Shown here one piece after another: positions 56,297 to 64,000 of a stretch of DNA of 64,000 nucleotides (the stretch's first letter is position 1; each line of letters opens with the position of its first letter). The DNA is taken from the NCBI RefSeq assembly GCF_004348455.1, contig NZ_SMKA01000007.1, positions 1 through 64,000 of the forward strand. Direction: 5' to 3'. A model generated the notes under the pieces. The model did not search any database, had not been told where the DNA came from, and was given only the letters and a program-made list of their open reading frames with translations. The translations under genes were made by a program, and so were the position numbers. This stretch comes from Kribbella albertanoniae (lineage in GTDB: Bacteria > Actinomycetota > Actinomycetes > Propionibacteriales > Kribbellaceae).

Positions 56297-57109
56297 TCAG
56301 CGAAGGGTGAACGAGGCAACGACCGGTAGGTGGTCGGAGGCCAAGCTCACGGGGACTTCAGCTTTCAGTGGGACCAGCTGCGGACTGTGCAGCAGGTAGT
56401 CGATCCGGGCGGTCGGGCTACTCGCCTCGATCGTGTAGCCGGGACCGACGCCGACCTCGACCCAGGTGTCAGCCAGTACGTCGGTCATCAACTTCATCTC
56501 CGGCGTATCCGGCCGCGCGTTCAGGTCACCGACCAGCATCGTCGCCTGCTCCGACGTGCCGAGCAGCTCGACCACCTTCTGCGCCTGCTCCAGCCGCTCC
56601 GCGTTGTTGTTGTGGGTCAGGTGCGTGTTGGCGAACCGCAGCTCCGCTCCCCGGACCTTCACCGTCGCGACCGCGAGTCCGCGCTGCTCACCGGCCGGAT
56701 ACCGCGGCAGGAGCGTGTTGGTGAAGTCCTTGATCGGGTACTTCGACAGGATCGCCGTACCGTACTGGCGGCGCGGCTCCCCCGGGTTCAGCGGCGGCAG
56801 ATCGAGGTTCGCGGCGTACGCGTAGTGCATCTTCAGCCGCTTGGCGAACCAGGCCGGCTGATCGACCCACTTGCTCCGCTCACTCCAGTGCCGATCGACC
56901 TCCTGCAGGCCGACGATATCGGCGCCGTTCTGCTCGATCAGAGCCGCGATCCGCTCCAGATCGAGTACGGCGTCAACCCCTGCGCCATGGTGAATGTTGT
57001 ACGTCATCACGGTCAGGTCCCGGCCCGGCCGACCGCCATCGGGCTGGGCCGCGGCCATCGCGGGAATCGCCATCATCAACGCGACCAGTCCCACCAACGC
57101 GCGCTTCAT
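56297..57109 (-). CDS. secreted endonuclease/exonuclease/phosphatase-family protein
   Basis: 270 residues. A signal peptide (about 1-22) is followed by an EEP fold with TYNIHHGAG, GLQEVDRHW (metal Glu), GDLNARPDT and SDHLPVVA (catalytic His). Such enzymes cut phosphodiesters in nucleic acids, sphingomyelin or inositol phosphates outside the cell. The ATG overlaps the stop of the upstream propeller gene (ATGA), so they are made together. Confidence 0.9.
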   Translation of the reverse strand: MKRALVGLVALMMAIPAMAAAQPDGGRPGRDLTVMTYNIHHGAGVDAVLDLERIAALIEQNGADIVGLQEVDRHWSERSKWVDQPAWFAKRLKMHYAYAANLDLPPLNPGEPRRQYGTAILSKYPIKDFTNTLLPRYPAGEQRGLAVATVKVRGAELRFANTHLTHNNNAERLEQAQKVVELLGTSEQATMLVGDLNARPDTPEMKLMTDVLADTWVEVGVGPGYTIEASSPTARIDYLLHSPQLVPLKAEVPVSLASDHLPVVASFTLR

Positions 57110-58197
57110 CGGCCGACCACCAGACGCGCGACCGCACCCTTGGCACCCGACGCCCAGCAACCTGCCTGGGTCCCGTGACCACCGCACTCGACGCTGTCGA
57201 AGTTGCCGTCGGAGAACTGTGTCCAGCTCCGGCCACCGTCGCGGCTGACGTCACTGCCGGACGGGCCGACCGCGATCACCGTGGTCAGCGACCGGCTGAC
57301 CGACGGTGGCAGGAACGTCGATCCGCTCCGATACCCCTTCGGCGCCTTGTCGGCCGGGACCAGCTTCCAGGTGCGACCACCGTCGTACGTGACCGACGCG
57401 GCCTTGACGGCCTCCGTCGGCTTCAGGAAGTCGCCGCCGACCGCGACCCCGAACAGCGGGCCACGGAACGCGAGACTGAAGATGCCGGCCGCCTCGCCAC
57501 TAGCCATCGGCGAGTCGGCGACAGTCCAGTTCCGGCCGCCGTCGAACGTGCGGAAGACCCGCGGCCGGTCACCGCCGCCAGTCGCGAACCACGCCGTACG
57601 GCCGGGTCCTGCTACTAAGCACGTCCCGCTCGCGGCGAACGCGAACTCACCAGGCAGCGCCGCTGGCATCCCGGCGTTCGGCTGCACCTTCCACGACTTG
57701 CCGCCGTCGCTCGTCGCAGCGATCCGGAACTTGCCGTCCACCGGGTCACTCAGCGCGAGCCCATGACTCTTGTCGTTGAAGGCGATGCAGTCATAGAACG
57801 CCTTCTCGTCGGTATTGCGGAAAGTCTCGGTCCAGTTCTTGCCGCCGTTCTCAGTCCGGTAGACCCGCGAGTCCGTCCCCGGCCCGATCGACAAAATCAC
57901 CGCTCGATGGGCGTCGAACGCCTGCACATCACGGAACTGAACAGTCTCGGCACCGGCCGGGCTGACGTTCTGCCAGTGCTTACCCCCGTCCACGGTCCGC
58001 AGGACCTGCCCCGCGGACCCGCCAATCCATGCGACGTCCTTACTAACCGCCGACAACCCGCGGAATTGCGCCGTACTCCCGGTCGGCGTCACATCCCACC
58101 GGTACGACGGTCCGCCGGTCGCCTGGGCGGCTGGTACCAACTGAGAGAGCACGAGCAAACCTCCTGCCGCAACTGCGGCCACACGCAGGAATCTCAT
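57106..58197 (-). CDS. secreted beta-propeller with BNR/YCF48-like repeats
   Basis: 363 residues. A signal peptide (about 1-26) leads to repeats of the Asp-box type: TVDGGKHWQNV, TENGGKNWTET, TSDGGKSWKV, TFDGGRNWTV, TYDGGRTWKL and SRDGGRSWTQ, six blades visible. It lacks the catalytic residues of sialidases as far as I can see. Translationally coupled to the secreted phosphodiesterase, which suggests a common substrate or complex. Confidence 0.87.
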   Translation of the reverse strand: MRFLRVAAVAAGGLLVLSQLVPAAQATGGPSYRWDVTPTGSTAQFRGLSAVSKDVAWIGGSAGQVLRTVDGGKHWQNVSPAGAETVQFRDVQAFDAHRAVILSIGPGTDSRVYRTENGGKNWTETFRNTDEKAFYDCIAFNDKSHGLALSDPVDGKFRIAATSDGGKSWKVQPNAGMPAALPGEFAFAASGTCLVAGPGRTAWFATGGGDRPRVFRTFDGGRNWTVADSPMASGEAAGIFSLAFRGPLFGVAVGGDFLKPTEAVKAASVTYDGGRTWKLVPADKAPKGYRSGSTFLPPSVSRSLTTVIAVGPSGSDVSRDGGRSWTQFSDGNFDSVECGGHGTQAGCWASGAKGAVARLVVGR

Positions 58198-58385
58198 GGG
58201 CCGCAGACTAGGTCATGTCCGGTGATTTCGCGCCGTAGCGAGCATGTGCTCGGTGCGGTAGCTCGGTGTGCTGGAGGGGAGGCCTCGATGTTTTCCCATC
58301 GTGGCCTTTCCTCCAGTGCGGCGAGGTGCCGTGCCGAGTGCAGCGCAGTAGGCGAGAAATTGCCGGACATGGCCTCGGGCGAGGA

Positions 58386-59660
58386 TCAGGCCGCCGTCAG
58401 CTTGAAAGACTGAGTCGTGCCGCCGTTGCAGGTGGACTGGACCAACTGGGTCTGGTCGGCGGTCGAGCCGCCGGGCACGGTCAGGCACTTGCTGGTGTGC
58501 CGTACGACGAAGTGGAAGTAGCCCTCGCCTTCGGAGACTGCCTGCCACTGCTGGTTGGTACCACCGCCGTACGTCCACAGATGCAGACCCGCGTTGTCCT
58601 CGAGCGACACCCCACTCACGTCGATCACCTTGGTCGCGTCGTTGCGGTTGTTCACTCGGGTGAAACCGTCGGTGGTCGGCTGGAACTGGAAGTTCTGGGC
58701 CGTGGTCGCGTTGCAGCTGTACTGCTGGACGACCGTGCCGTTGGCGGTGCCTGCTGCGCGAGCGTCGACGCACTTACCGTTGGCCTTGTTCGCGACCGAG
58801 TACCACGTACCAGGCGCCGGCTGGTCGACCGGAGGCGTCGTACCGCCGCCGCCGAGCCACTTCAGCGAGTCCATCATGAACTGGTTCTGGGCCGCGCTGT
58901 CGAACGTCGACGAGGTCCGGGTGTTGGTCTGGTAGTTCATCGCGTTGTGGCCCCAGTTCGCGTAGATGACCTTGAAGTTCTTGTTGGTCCACGCGATCGG
59001 GTAGTAGCCCGACGTCCAGATGTTGCCGTTCTGGGTGCCGACCGGGAAGCTCGACGGATCGATCGAAGCGAGGACCTGAATGTTCGGGTTCTGCCGCAGG
59101 TCGTTCTGCCAGCTGTACCACTCACTGACCGACGACCGGAGCGTCGCGCCTGTGTTCACCAGTGACGGGTGCGAACGGTTCTCGGTCCGCAGTGTGACCG
59201 CGGACGGCAGCCAGGTGTTCGAGTTGAACCGGCCGGTGCCGAGGAGCGTGTTGTTGAACCACGGCCAGCCCTGGCTGGAGTCGTTGTAATTGCTCACATG
59301 GAAGCCGAAGAAACCGCCGCCGTTCTCCATGTAGCGCTGGAACCCCGTCATCTGCGACGAGGCCCACGGCCGGTTGTCCAGGAACATCACGACCTGGTAC
59401 TGCGAGGCCTGCAGGTTGTTCAGCCGGTTCCAGTCGTTGGTCGCGGTGTAGGTGAAGCCGTTCTGCGCGCCGAACTGCGGGAACCGCTGATTGGCCTCTT
59501 TCACCCAGTCGTTGTGCGCCGCGTCCTGGGTGTTGCCGTCGTAGAAGGCGAGCACGTTGAAGGTCGCTTGAACTTGAGCGGCCGCGGAAGTCGTCAGCCC
59601 GGCCACCATCAGGAGCAGGGCGAGGACGAGCGCGGGCAGGCGGAAGCGAGCGGAAGGCAT
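58386..59660 (-). CDS. secreted ThuA-like protein with ricin-type lectin domain
   Basis: 424 residues. A signal peptide (about 1-28), a ThuA-like flavodoxin-type domain (about 33-275; FNVLAFYDG, GGGFFGFHVSN), a Thr/Pro linker and a C-terminal beta-trefoil lectin of the CBM13/RICIN kind (about 287-424) with QxW-like FQFQP and QQWQAV follow in order. It probably binds polysaccharide outside the cell. The ThuA part has no proven reaction. ATG start with AAAGGA upstream. Confidence 0.87.
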   Translation of the reverse strand: MPSARFRLPALVLALLLMVAGLTTSAAAQVQATFNVLAFYDGNTQDAAHNDWVKEANQRFPQFGAQNGFTYTATNDWNRLNNLQASQYQVVMFLDNRPWASSQMTGFQRYMENGGGFFGFHVSNYNDSSQGWPWFNNTLLGTGRFNSNTWLPSAVTLRTENRSHPSLVNTGATLRSSVSEWYSWQNDLRQNPNIQVLASIDPSSFPVGTQNGNIWTSGYYPIAWTNKNFKVIYANWGHNAMNYQTNTRTSSTFDSAAQNQFMMDSLKWLGGGGTTPPVDQPAPGTWYSVANKANGKCVDARAAGTANGTVVQQYSCNATTAQNFQFQPTTDGFTRVNNRNDATKVIDVSGVSLEDNAGLHLWTYGGGTNQQWQAVSEGEGYFHFVVRHTSKCLTVPGGSTADQTQLVQSTCNGGTTQSFKLTAA

Positions 59661-59715
59661 GGGGCGGTCCTTTCCGGAGGGCGATCCCGGAAAGGGCATT
59701 CCGAGACGTCGGGAC

Positions 59716-60582
59716 TTAAATTAACTCCCGACGAAAGTCCTGTCCAGAGCTCATCGACTGACTTCCCAAAACCCCGAGCAGCCGCAGCTTTTCGGCACTC
59801 TCGCTGCCGGGTTCGGCGGTGAAGACCACCAGGATCTGCTGCTGGTCGGCGTTGTTGATCACCTCGCAGTACAGCTCCAGCTCACCGACCACCGGATGCC
59901 GGAACTGCTTGGTCCGGCTGTGCGCCGGCACCACCTCGTGCCGGTCCCAGATCTCGGCGAACTCCGGGCTCTCCTTCTGCAACGTGCTCACGATCGAGGC
60001 GGCGTACGACTTGGGTCCGTCGGCGGTCGCGGTGATCCGGAGCAGCGAGACCAGCAGTCGGCTATGCCGGGACAACTCCGGCTCCTGGTAGAGCGCGCGG
60101 CGCTCCGGGTGCACGAACCAGCGGTACGCCTCGCTGCGCTCCATGCCCTCGAAGTTCGTCTGCTCACCGGCGAACGCCACATGGGCCGGCGTCTGCGCGA
60201 CCGTCTCACCGCAGCGGTTCAGCAACAGCGCCGGAGTGTCCTGCAGGCGGTCCATGATCCGCAGCATCCCGGGATCGACATGACACGCGCGTGTCGTCCG
60301 CGGCGGCACACCGTGCCCGGCGAGCACGAACAGGTGATCCCGCTCCGCCAGCGTCATCCGCAACGCCCGCGCGATCGCGCCGAGCATCTCCACCGACGGC
60401 TGCGGCCCTCGGCCACCTTCCAGCCGGCTGTAGTAGTCGGTCGACATCGACGCCAGTACGGCGACCTCCTCCCGCCGCAATCCCGGCGTACGGCGTCGTC
60501 GGCCGCGAGGCATCCCGACATCCTCGGGCTGCAGGGCTTCGCGGCGTTTGCGGAGGAAATCGGACAGATCGGCGTACTCCAT
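59716..60582 (-). CDS. XRE-family regulator with MmyB-like ligand domain
   Basis: 288 residues. A helix-turn-helix (about 33-90; LRREEVAVLASMSTDYYSRL) is followed by the MmyB-like PAS-type domain with WFVHPERRALY and LELYCEVIN. Such regulators usually sit divergent from a short-chain dehydrogenase, as here across 99 bases. They probably repress it until a fatty acid or aromatic ligand binds. Confidence 0.93.
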   Translation of the reverse strand: MEYADLSDFLRKRREALQPEDVGMPRGRRRRTPGLRREEVAVLASMSTDYYSRLEGGRGPQPSVEMLGAIARALRMTLAERDHLFVLAGHGVPPRTTRACHVDPGMLRIMDRLQDTPALLLNRCGETVAQTPAHVAFAGEQTNFEGMERSEAYRWFVHPERRALYQEPELSRHSRLLVSLLRITATADGPKSYAASIVSTLQKESPEFAEIWDRHEVVPAHSRTKQFRHPVVGELELYCEVINNADQQQILVVFTAEPGSESAEKLRLLGVLGSQSMSSGQDFRRELI

Positions 60583-60681
60583 AACTTCAGTGTCCCCGTC
60601 CGGCCGGAGTTATCCACTGCCTGCCGAGCAGTGGTTACACCGAGCCTGGTTGCCGACGGCATCGGCTTCCAGGCTGGAGTC

Positions 60682-61425
60682 ATGAAAACCACAGGCAACA
60701 CGATCTTCATGACCGGCGGTACGTCGGGTATCGGCCTCGAGCTCGCCCGCCGCTTCCGCGACCTCGGCAACACCGTCATCATCAGCGGCCGCCGCAAGGA
60801 CCTCCTCGACCAGATCGCTCTTGAGGACGCCATCGAAGGCGTCGTCCTCGACGTCGCCGACCCGGCCTCGATCGCCGCCGCCTACGCCGACGTCACAGCC
60901 CGCCATCCGGTGAACGTCCTGATCACCATGGCCGGCATCATGCAGCCCGAAAACCTCCAGGACCCGGCTCACCTGGCCACCGCTGAGGCCACGATCGACA
61001 TCAACCTGCTCGGCACGATCCGGTCCATCACGACCTTCCTGCCCCACCTCCAGCAGCAGCCCGACCCGGTCATCATGACGGTCTCGTCGGGCCTGGCCTT
61101 CGTCCCACTGGCCCTCACCCCGACCTACAACGCCACCAAGGCCGCAATCCACAGCTACACCCAAAGCCTCCGCCTCCAACTGGCCGGCACCAACCTCCAG
61201 GTCATCGAACTGGTCCCGCCCGCCGTCCAAACCAACCTCCTCGGCGGCGCCGCCCCCGACCCCACCTGGATGCCCCTAGACGACTTCACCAACGAGTCCA
61301 TCACCCTCCTCCAGCAACACCCCAACGCCGACGAGATCCTCGTAAACCGAGTCCACTTCCTCCGAGCCGCCGAACGCGAATCCCGCCACGAAGCCGCCGT
61401 AACCGCCCTAAACTCCGCCCACTGA
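60682..61425 (+). CDS. short-chain dehydrogenase/reductase (DltE-like)
   Basis: 247 residues with an intact SDR active site: TGGTSGIGLEL (11-21), Ser135/136, Tyr149 and Lys153 in YNATKAA. DltE-like oxidoreductases act on small carbonyls; substrate unknown. The ATG lies 99 bases from the divergent MmyB-type regulator, the likely controller. A long inverted repeat follows directly after the stop. Confidence 0.92.
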   Translation: MKTTGNTIFMTGGTSGIGLELARRFRDLGNTVIISGRRKDLLDQIALEDAIEGVVLDVADPASIAAAYADVTARHPVNVLITMAGIMQPENLQDPAHLATAEATIDINLLGTIRSITTFLPHLQQQPDPVIMTVSSGLAFVPLALTPTYNATKAAIHSYTQSLRLQLAGTNLQVIELVPPAVQTNLLGGAAPDPTWMPLDDFTNESITLLQQHPNADEILVNRVHFLRAAERESRHEAAVTALNSAH

Positions 61426-61431
61426 CGGAGG

Positions 61432-61539
61432 GGGCGGACCGCCAACACTGACCAACTGTGCGCGGACTACTGGGTTCACGCTCAACGCGAGTAGCCAGAA
61501 CTGACCAGGAGAGGGTTGGTCAGTGGCGCAGGTCCGCCC
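61432..61539. repeat. long inverted repeat after the SDR gene
   Basis: Arms 61432-61456 and 61515-61539 pair at 9 outer (GGGCGGACC) and 11 inner (CACTGACCAAC) positions, with five unmatched bases between. The 58-base centre has a smaller CTACT/AGTAG pair. It may be a terminator, a mobile-element remnant or another repeat type. Confidence 0.7.
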
Positions 61540-61750
61540 ACCCGCCCAGCACCTGCCCTTCGCGGCGCACCCCGGCGCGCTCGACCGCCCAGCGCGGCCC
61601 TCTCCGCAAGCGCCTGCTCGATCCGCCGAACTTTAGTCGCTCGGCCTAGCGCCAGCCCGGCTGCTCAACCCTTGCCAATGCGGCACCCCGTCCCCCCGCC
61701 GCGCAACGTCCGAAGAACCCGCCGACGCGGTCTCCGAACCAGCTCCCAGC

Positions 61751-61797
61751 TAACGTCCGAAAGACCGGAGGGCCCGCCTCCGGCTGTTCGGACGTTA
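61751..61797. repeat. family B palindrome, distant copy
   Basis: TAACGTCCGA (61751-61760) and TCGGACGTTA (61788-61797), 47 bp, same arms as the copies at 748-857. A decayed copy (AACGTCCGAAG) begins at 61705. Confidence 0.85.
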
Positions 61798-61831
61798 GGG
61801 AACCTGCAGCGAGCGGGTCGCTGAATCCTCT

Positions 61832-61850
61832 TCCCCAACCGGTTTGGGGA
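61832..61850. repeat. family C short palindrome
   Basis: TCCCCAA-CCGGT-TTGGGGA with perfect seven-base arms. A close relative follows at 61912-61933. Confidence 0.75.
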
Positions 61851-61911
61851 GGATCCGCGACGGATTCGGGGGGCCGAGCCTCCCCAGATCCCCACACGAC
61901 CGGTGCCAGCT

Positions 61912-61933
61912 CTCCCCGAACCGGTTTGGGGAG
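61912..61933. repeat. family C short palindrome, second copy
   Basis: CTCCCCGAACC/GGTTTGGGGAG, imperfect by one pair. It shares AACCGGTTTGGGGAGGA with the copy at 61832. Confidence 0.7.
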
Positions 61934-62002
61934 GAAAGTGGTCCGGTCAGGGCGAACATGCACCCCGACCGCCCGGGGATCCGAGATCGTCGGGGCGGGA
62001 GT

Positions 62003-62064
62003 CACCTTGAGCACCCATCAACCATCTGACACCCCGCCGAACGGTTGAACCGTGCTCAACGTCG
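62003..62064. repeat. family A 62-bp palindromic repeat, distant copy 1
   Basis: It begins CACCTTGAGCACCCATCAAC and ends TTGAACCGTGCTCAACGTCG. Exactly the length of the 22.3-kb copies. Confidence 0.85.
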
Positions 62065-62075
62065 CCCCGCCGGCT

Positions 62076-62137
62076 CACCTTGAGCACGCATCAACCACAT
62101 CCGGGCCGCGCACATGCCTGAACCGTGCTCAACGTCG
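62076..62137. repeat. family A 62-bp palindromic repeat, distant copy 2
   Basis: CACCTTGAGCACGCATCAAC to TGAACCGTGCTCAACGTCG, after an 11-base gap, the same gap as between the first two copies at 22.3 kb. Confidence 0.85.
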
Positions 62138-62186
62138 TACGGGCTCGTGTGGAGGGCGACCAGCACCTGTCCTTCGCTGCGGCCAT

Positions 62187-62486
62187 CTACTCCGCGAGCG
62201 CCTGCTCGATTCGCTCGACCTTGGCCGTCAACTGCCCCGTATAGCCAGGCCGAATATCCGCCTTCAACACCAGGCTCACCCGAGGCGAAACCGCAGCCAC
62301 CACCTCAACAGCCTCCTTCACCACCGCCATCACCTCATCCCACTCCCCCTCGATGTTGGTGAACATGGCATTGGTCTCATTGGGAAGACCGGAGGCGCGA
62401 ACAACGCGAACAGCCGCAGCCACCGCCTCACTCACGCCCCCGGTCTCATCACCCGCAAGCGGACTAATACTGAACGCAACGATCAT
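62187..62486 (-). CDS. thiamine-binding (MTH1187/DUF77 family) protein
   Basis: 99 residues of the MTH1187/YkoF-type ferredoxin-like fold: [10 protein letters not shown] at the start, [15 protein letters not shown] in the middle and [12 protein letters not shown]. Family members bind thiamine or related small molecules. The ATG overlaps the stop of the upstream MFS gene (ATGA), so it is translated with the transporter. A role in sensing or delivering the substrate of that pump is a guess. Confidence 0.85.
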   Translation of the reverse strand: MIVAFSISPLAGDETGGVSEAVAAAVRVVRASGLPNETNAMFTNIEGEWDEVMAVVKEAVEVVAAVSPRVSLVLKADIRPGYTGQLTAKVERIEQALAE

Positions 62487-64000
62487 GCATCCTGTTTACC
62501 AGTTGCTTCTTCTTCTGCTCGGCGTTCGGCGCCGGTGGTGGTGAGGAGGGGCTTTTCTTTGATGAAGATGACTGCGATCAGGGCCAGGACGGCGAAGGGG
62601 ACCGACATCATGAAGAGGTCGGCGGTGGCGTCGCCGTAGGCGTTCTCTACTACTGTGCGGACGGCGGGTGGGAGTTCGGCGACGTTCGGTACGACGTCGC
62701 TCGCGCCACTGGCCGTGCCGCCGGGGTTGAGGCGGTCGAGGATCTGGTTGGCGAGGATGGCGCCGAGGACGCTGACGCCGATCGTGCCGCCCATGCTGCG
62801 GAAGAAGCTGACCGCGGAGGTGGCTGCACCGAGCTGGCTGGCCGGTACGTCGTTCTGCGCGGCGAGGACGAGGTTCTGCATGACGAGGCCGATGCCGATA
62901 CCGAGGACGAGCATGAAGGCCCACAGCAGGTACTTCGAGGTGTGCGCGTCGATGGTGCCGAACAGGGCCAGGCCGATCGGGAGCAGCACGCTGCCGAGGA
63001 CCAGGTAGACCTTCCACTTGCCGGTCTTCGTGATCAGGCCACCGGCGACCGTGGAGGCGCCCATCATGCCGATGATCATCGGCAGGCTCATCAGGCCGGC
63101 CTTGGTCGGTGAGTAGCCCTGCGCGGTCTGGAAGTACTGCGCGAGGAATACCGAGCCACCGAACATCGCCACGCCGACGAGCGCGCTGGCGACGATGGAC
63201 AGCGTGACCGTGCGGTTGCGGAACAGGTCCAGCGGAATGATCGGCTCCGGGTGCCGGCGCTCGACGAGCACCGCGGCAACCAATGCGACCAGCGCCGCGC
63301 CGACCATCAGGAAGCTCCAGCCGGAGACCCAGTCGAACTTCTTGTCGGCGAAGGTGACCCAGATCAGCAGGGTGCTCACGCCGGCGGTGATGAAGAACGC
63401 GCCCCACCAGTCGATCTTCGCTTCCCGGCGTACGGTCGGCAGGTTCAGGGTGCGCTGCAGCAGGATGATCGCGGCGATCACGAACGGCACACCGATCAGG
63501 AAGCAGGCCCGCCAGCCCAGCGGCGAGTCGACCAGGAATCCACCGAGCAGCGGCCCACCAACGGTGGCGGACGCGAACACGGCACCGAAGACACCGGAGT
63601 ACCGGCCGAGCTCACGCGGCGGGATGATCGCTGCCATCACGATCTGCACCAGCGCGGTCAGACCGCCGCCGCCCAGCCCTTGCAGGACCCGGCTGCCCAG
63701 CAGCACCTCGATGTTCGGCGCGAAGCCGGCGACCAGCGACCCGACCACGAAGAAGCCGAGCGAGAGCTGGACGAGCAGTTTGTTGTTGTAGAGGTCGGCG
63801 AGCTTGCCCCACAACGGCACGGTGGCCGTCATCGCGAGCAGCTCCACCGTCACGACCCAGGTGTAGGACGATTGGCTCGCCTCCAGGTCGCTGATGATCC
63901 GCGGCAGCGCGGTCGACACCACGGTGCCGGCCAGGATCGCCACGAACAGCCCCATCATCAGACCGGACATGGCCTGCACGGTCTGCCGCGGCGTCAGCGT
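62483..64000 (-). CDS. DHA2-type MFS multidrug exporter, N terminus outside the window
   Basis: At least 505 residues are visible, with 14 expected helices. STALPRI and [10 protein letters not shown] (motif A region) follow the first helix, and [20 protein letters not shown] is the EmrB/QacA signature. A possible GTG at 63979 is inside the conserved TPRQ-VQAM context, and the frame continues unbroken to 64000, so the true start lies beyond. Coupled to the thiamine-binding protein gene. Substrate unknown. Confidence 0.9.
   Translation of the reverse strand, partial: TLTPRQTVQAMSGLMMGLFVAILAGTVVSTALPRIISDLEASQSSYTWVVTVELLAMTATVPLWGKLADLYNNKLLVQLSLGFFVVGSLVAGFAPNIEVLLGSRVLQGLGGGGLTALVQIVMAAIIPPRELGRYSGVFGAVFASATVGGPLLGGFLVDSPLGWRACFLIGVPFVIAAIILLQRTLNLPTVRREAKIDWWGAFFITAGVSTLLIWVTFADKKFDWVSGWSFLMVGAALVALVAAVLVERRHPEPIIPLDLFRNRTVTLSIVASALVGVAMFGGSVFLAQYFQTAQGYSPTKAGLMSLPMIIGMMGASTVAGGLITKTGKWKVYLVLGSVLLPIGLALFGTIDAHTSKYLLWAFMLVLGIGIGLVMQNLVLAAQNDVPASQLGAATSAVSFFRSMGGTIGVSVLGAILANQILDRLNPGGTASGASDVVPNVAELPPAVRTVVENAYGDATADLFMMSVPFAVLALIAVIFIKEKPLLTTTGAERRAEEEATGKQDA

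Larger units (their letters stand above)
61426..62186. other. gene-free repeat island
   Basis: 761 bases with no credible gene. It contains a long inverted repeat next to the SDR stop, then family B, family C and family A palindromes in that order. Families B and C also occur at 0.5-0.86 kb and family A at 22.3 kb. Confidence 0.75.

Noticed and set aside
61426-62186. Insertion sequence or integrase remnant in the right repeat island
   Set aside because: Inverted repeats are present but no transposase or integrase motif can be read between them.

Overview
The window is high-GC actinobacterial chromosome. Gene density is high, many starts are GTG, and neighbouring genes often overlap by ATGA or GTGA. 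The conserved backbone runs disA, a small membrane protein, mutY, clpC, lsr2, lysS, coaX, panC, a DUF2520 gene, two small membrane-protein genes, folK, folB, folP, folE, ftsH, hpt, tilS, a zincin, dacB and ppa. This follows the order known from Mycobacterium tuberculosis (about Rv3586 to Rv3628). Insertions between these genes, such as a Scy/FilP-type polarity pair, an AfsR/SARP regulator, a ThuA-ricin protein and MmyB-type regulators, suggest a filamentous or soil genus. Kribbella or a relative in the Propionibacteriales is my best guess, by inference only.

Layout. 1-1192 has no credible gene but holds several repeat families. 1.2-5.0 kb: FabH-like synthase, diadenylate cyclase DisA, a membrane-anchored protein and MutY. 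5.0-8.2 kb: FilP-like and short Scy-like coiled-coil proteins. 8.2-11.4 kb: an unrecognised polytopic membrane protein with a propeller-like half, coupled to a small membrane partner. 11.4-16.1 kb: a large SARP regulator, then an AraC regulator divergent from a quinone oxidoreductase. 16.1-23.9 kb: ClpC, Lsr2, LysS, an MFS exporter, an ArsR-like regulator and a DedA protein, with a palindrome over the exporter start and a block of 62-bp palindromic repeats. 23.9-30.8 kb: a lipoprotein, an AhpD-like protein, then nadB-nadC-coaX and panC with a DUF2520 reductase. 30.9-39.9 kb: a 2H phosphoesterase, a double CbxX-type AAA+ protein, a MidA/NDUFAF7-like methyltransferase, secreted and PH-domain membrane proteins, and a lone NuoD paralogue. 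39.9-46.1 kb: an inositol-monophosphatase-family enzyme and the folate cluster, interrupted by a secreted protease and an orphan antitoxin. 46.2-53.0 kb: FtsH, Hpt, TilS, a zincin, DacB and Ppa. 53-64 kb: accessory genes (LysR, two SDRs, an NlpC/P60 hydrolase, secreted propeller and phosphodiesterase, ThuA-ricin, an MmyB regulator), a second repeat island, a thiamine-binding protein and an MFS pump cut by the window end.

The genes cover second-messenger synthesis and DNA repair (disA, mutY), NAD, pantothenate and folate biosynthesis, proteostasis (clpC, ftsH), nucleoid silencing (lsr2), polar growth (scy/filP) and cell-wall remodelling (dacB, NlpC/P60). The two observations I find most interesting are: (1) a MidA-type methyltransferase close to a lone NuoD that keeps the arginine methylated in complex I but has Trp in place of the quinone-binding Tyr; and (2) three families of short palindromic repeats that recur in separate intergenic islands, one with a strictly fixed 62-bp unit.

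I saw no rRNA, tRNA, CRISPR array, transposase or replication origin.
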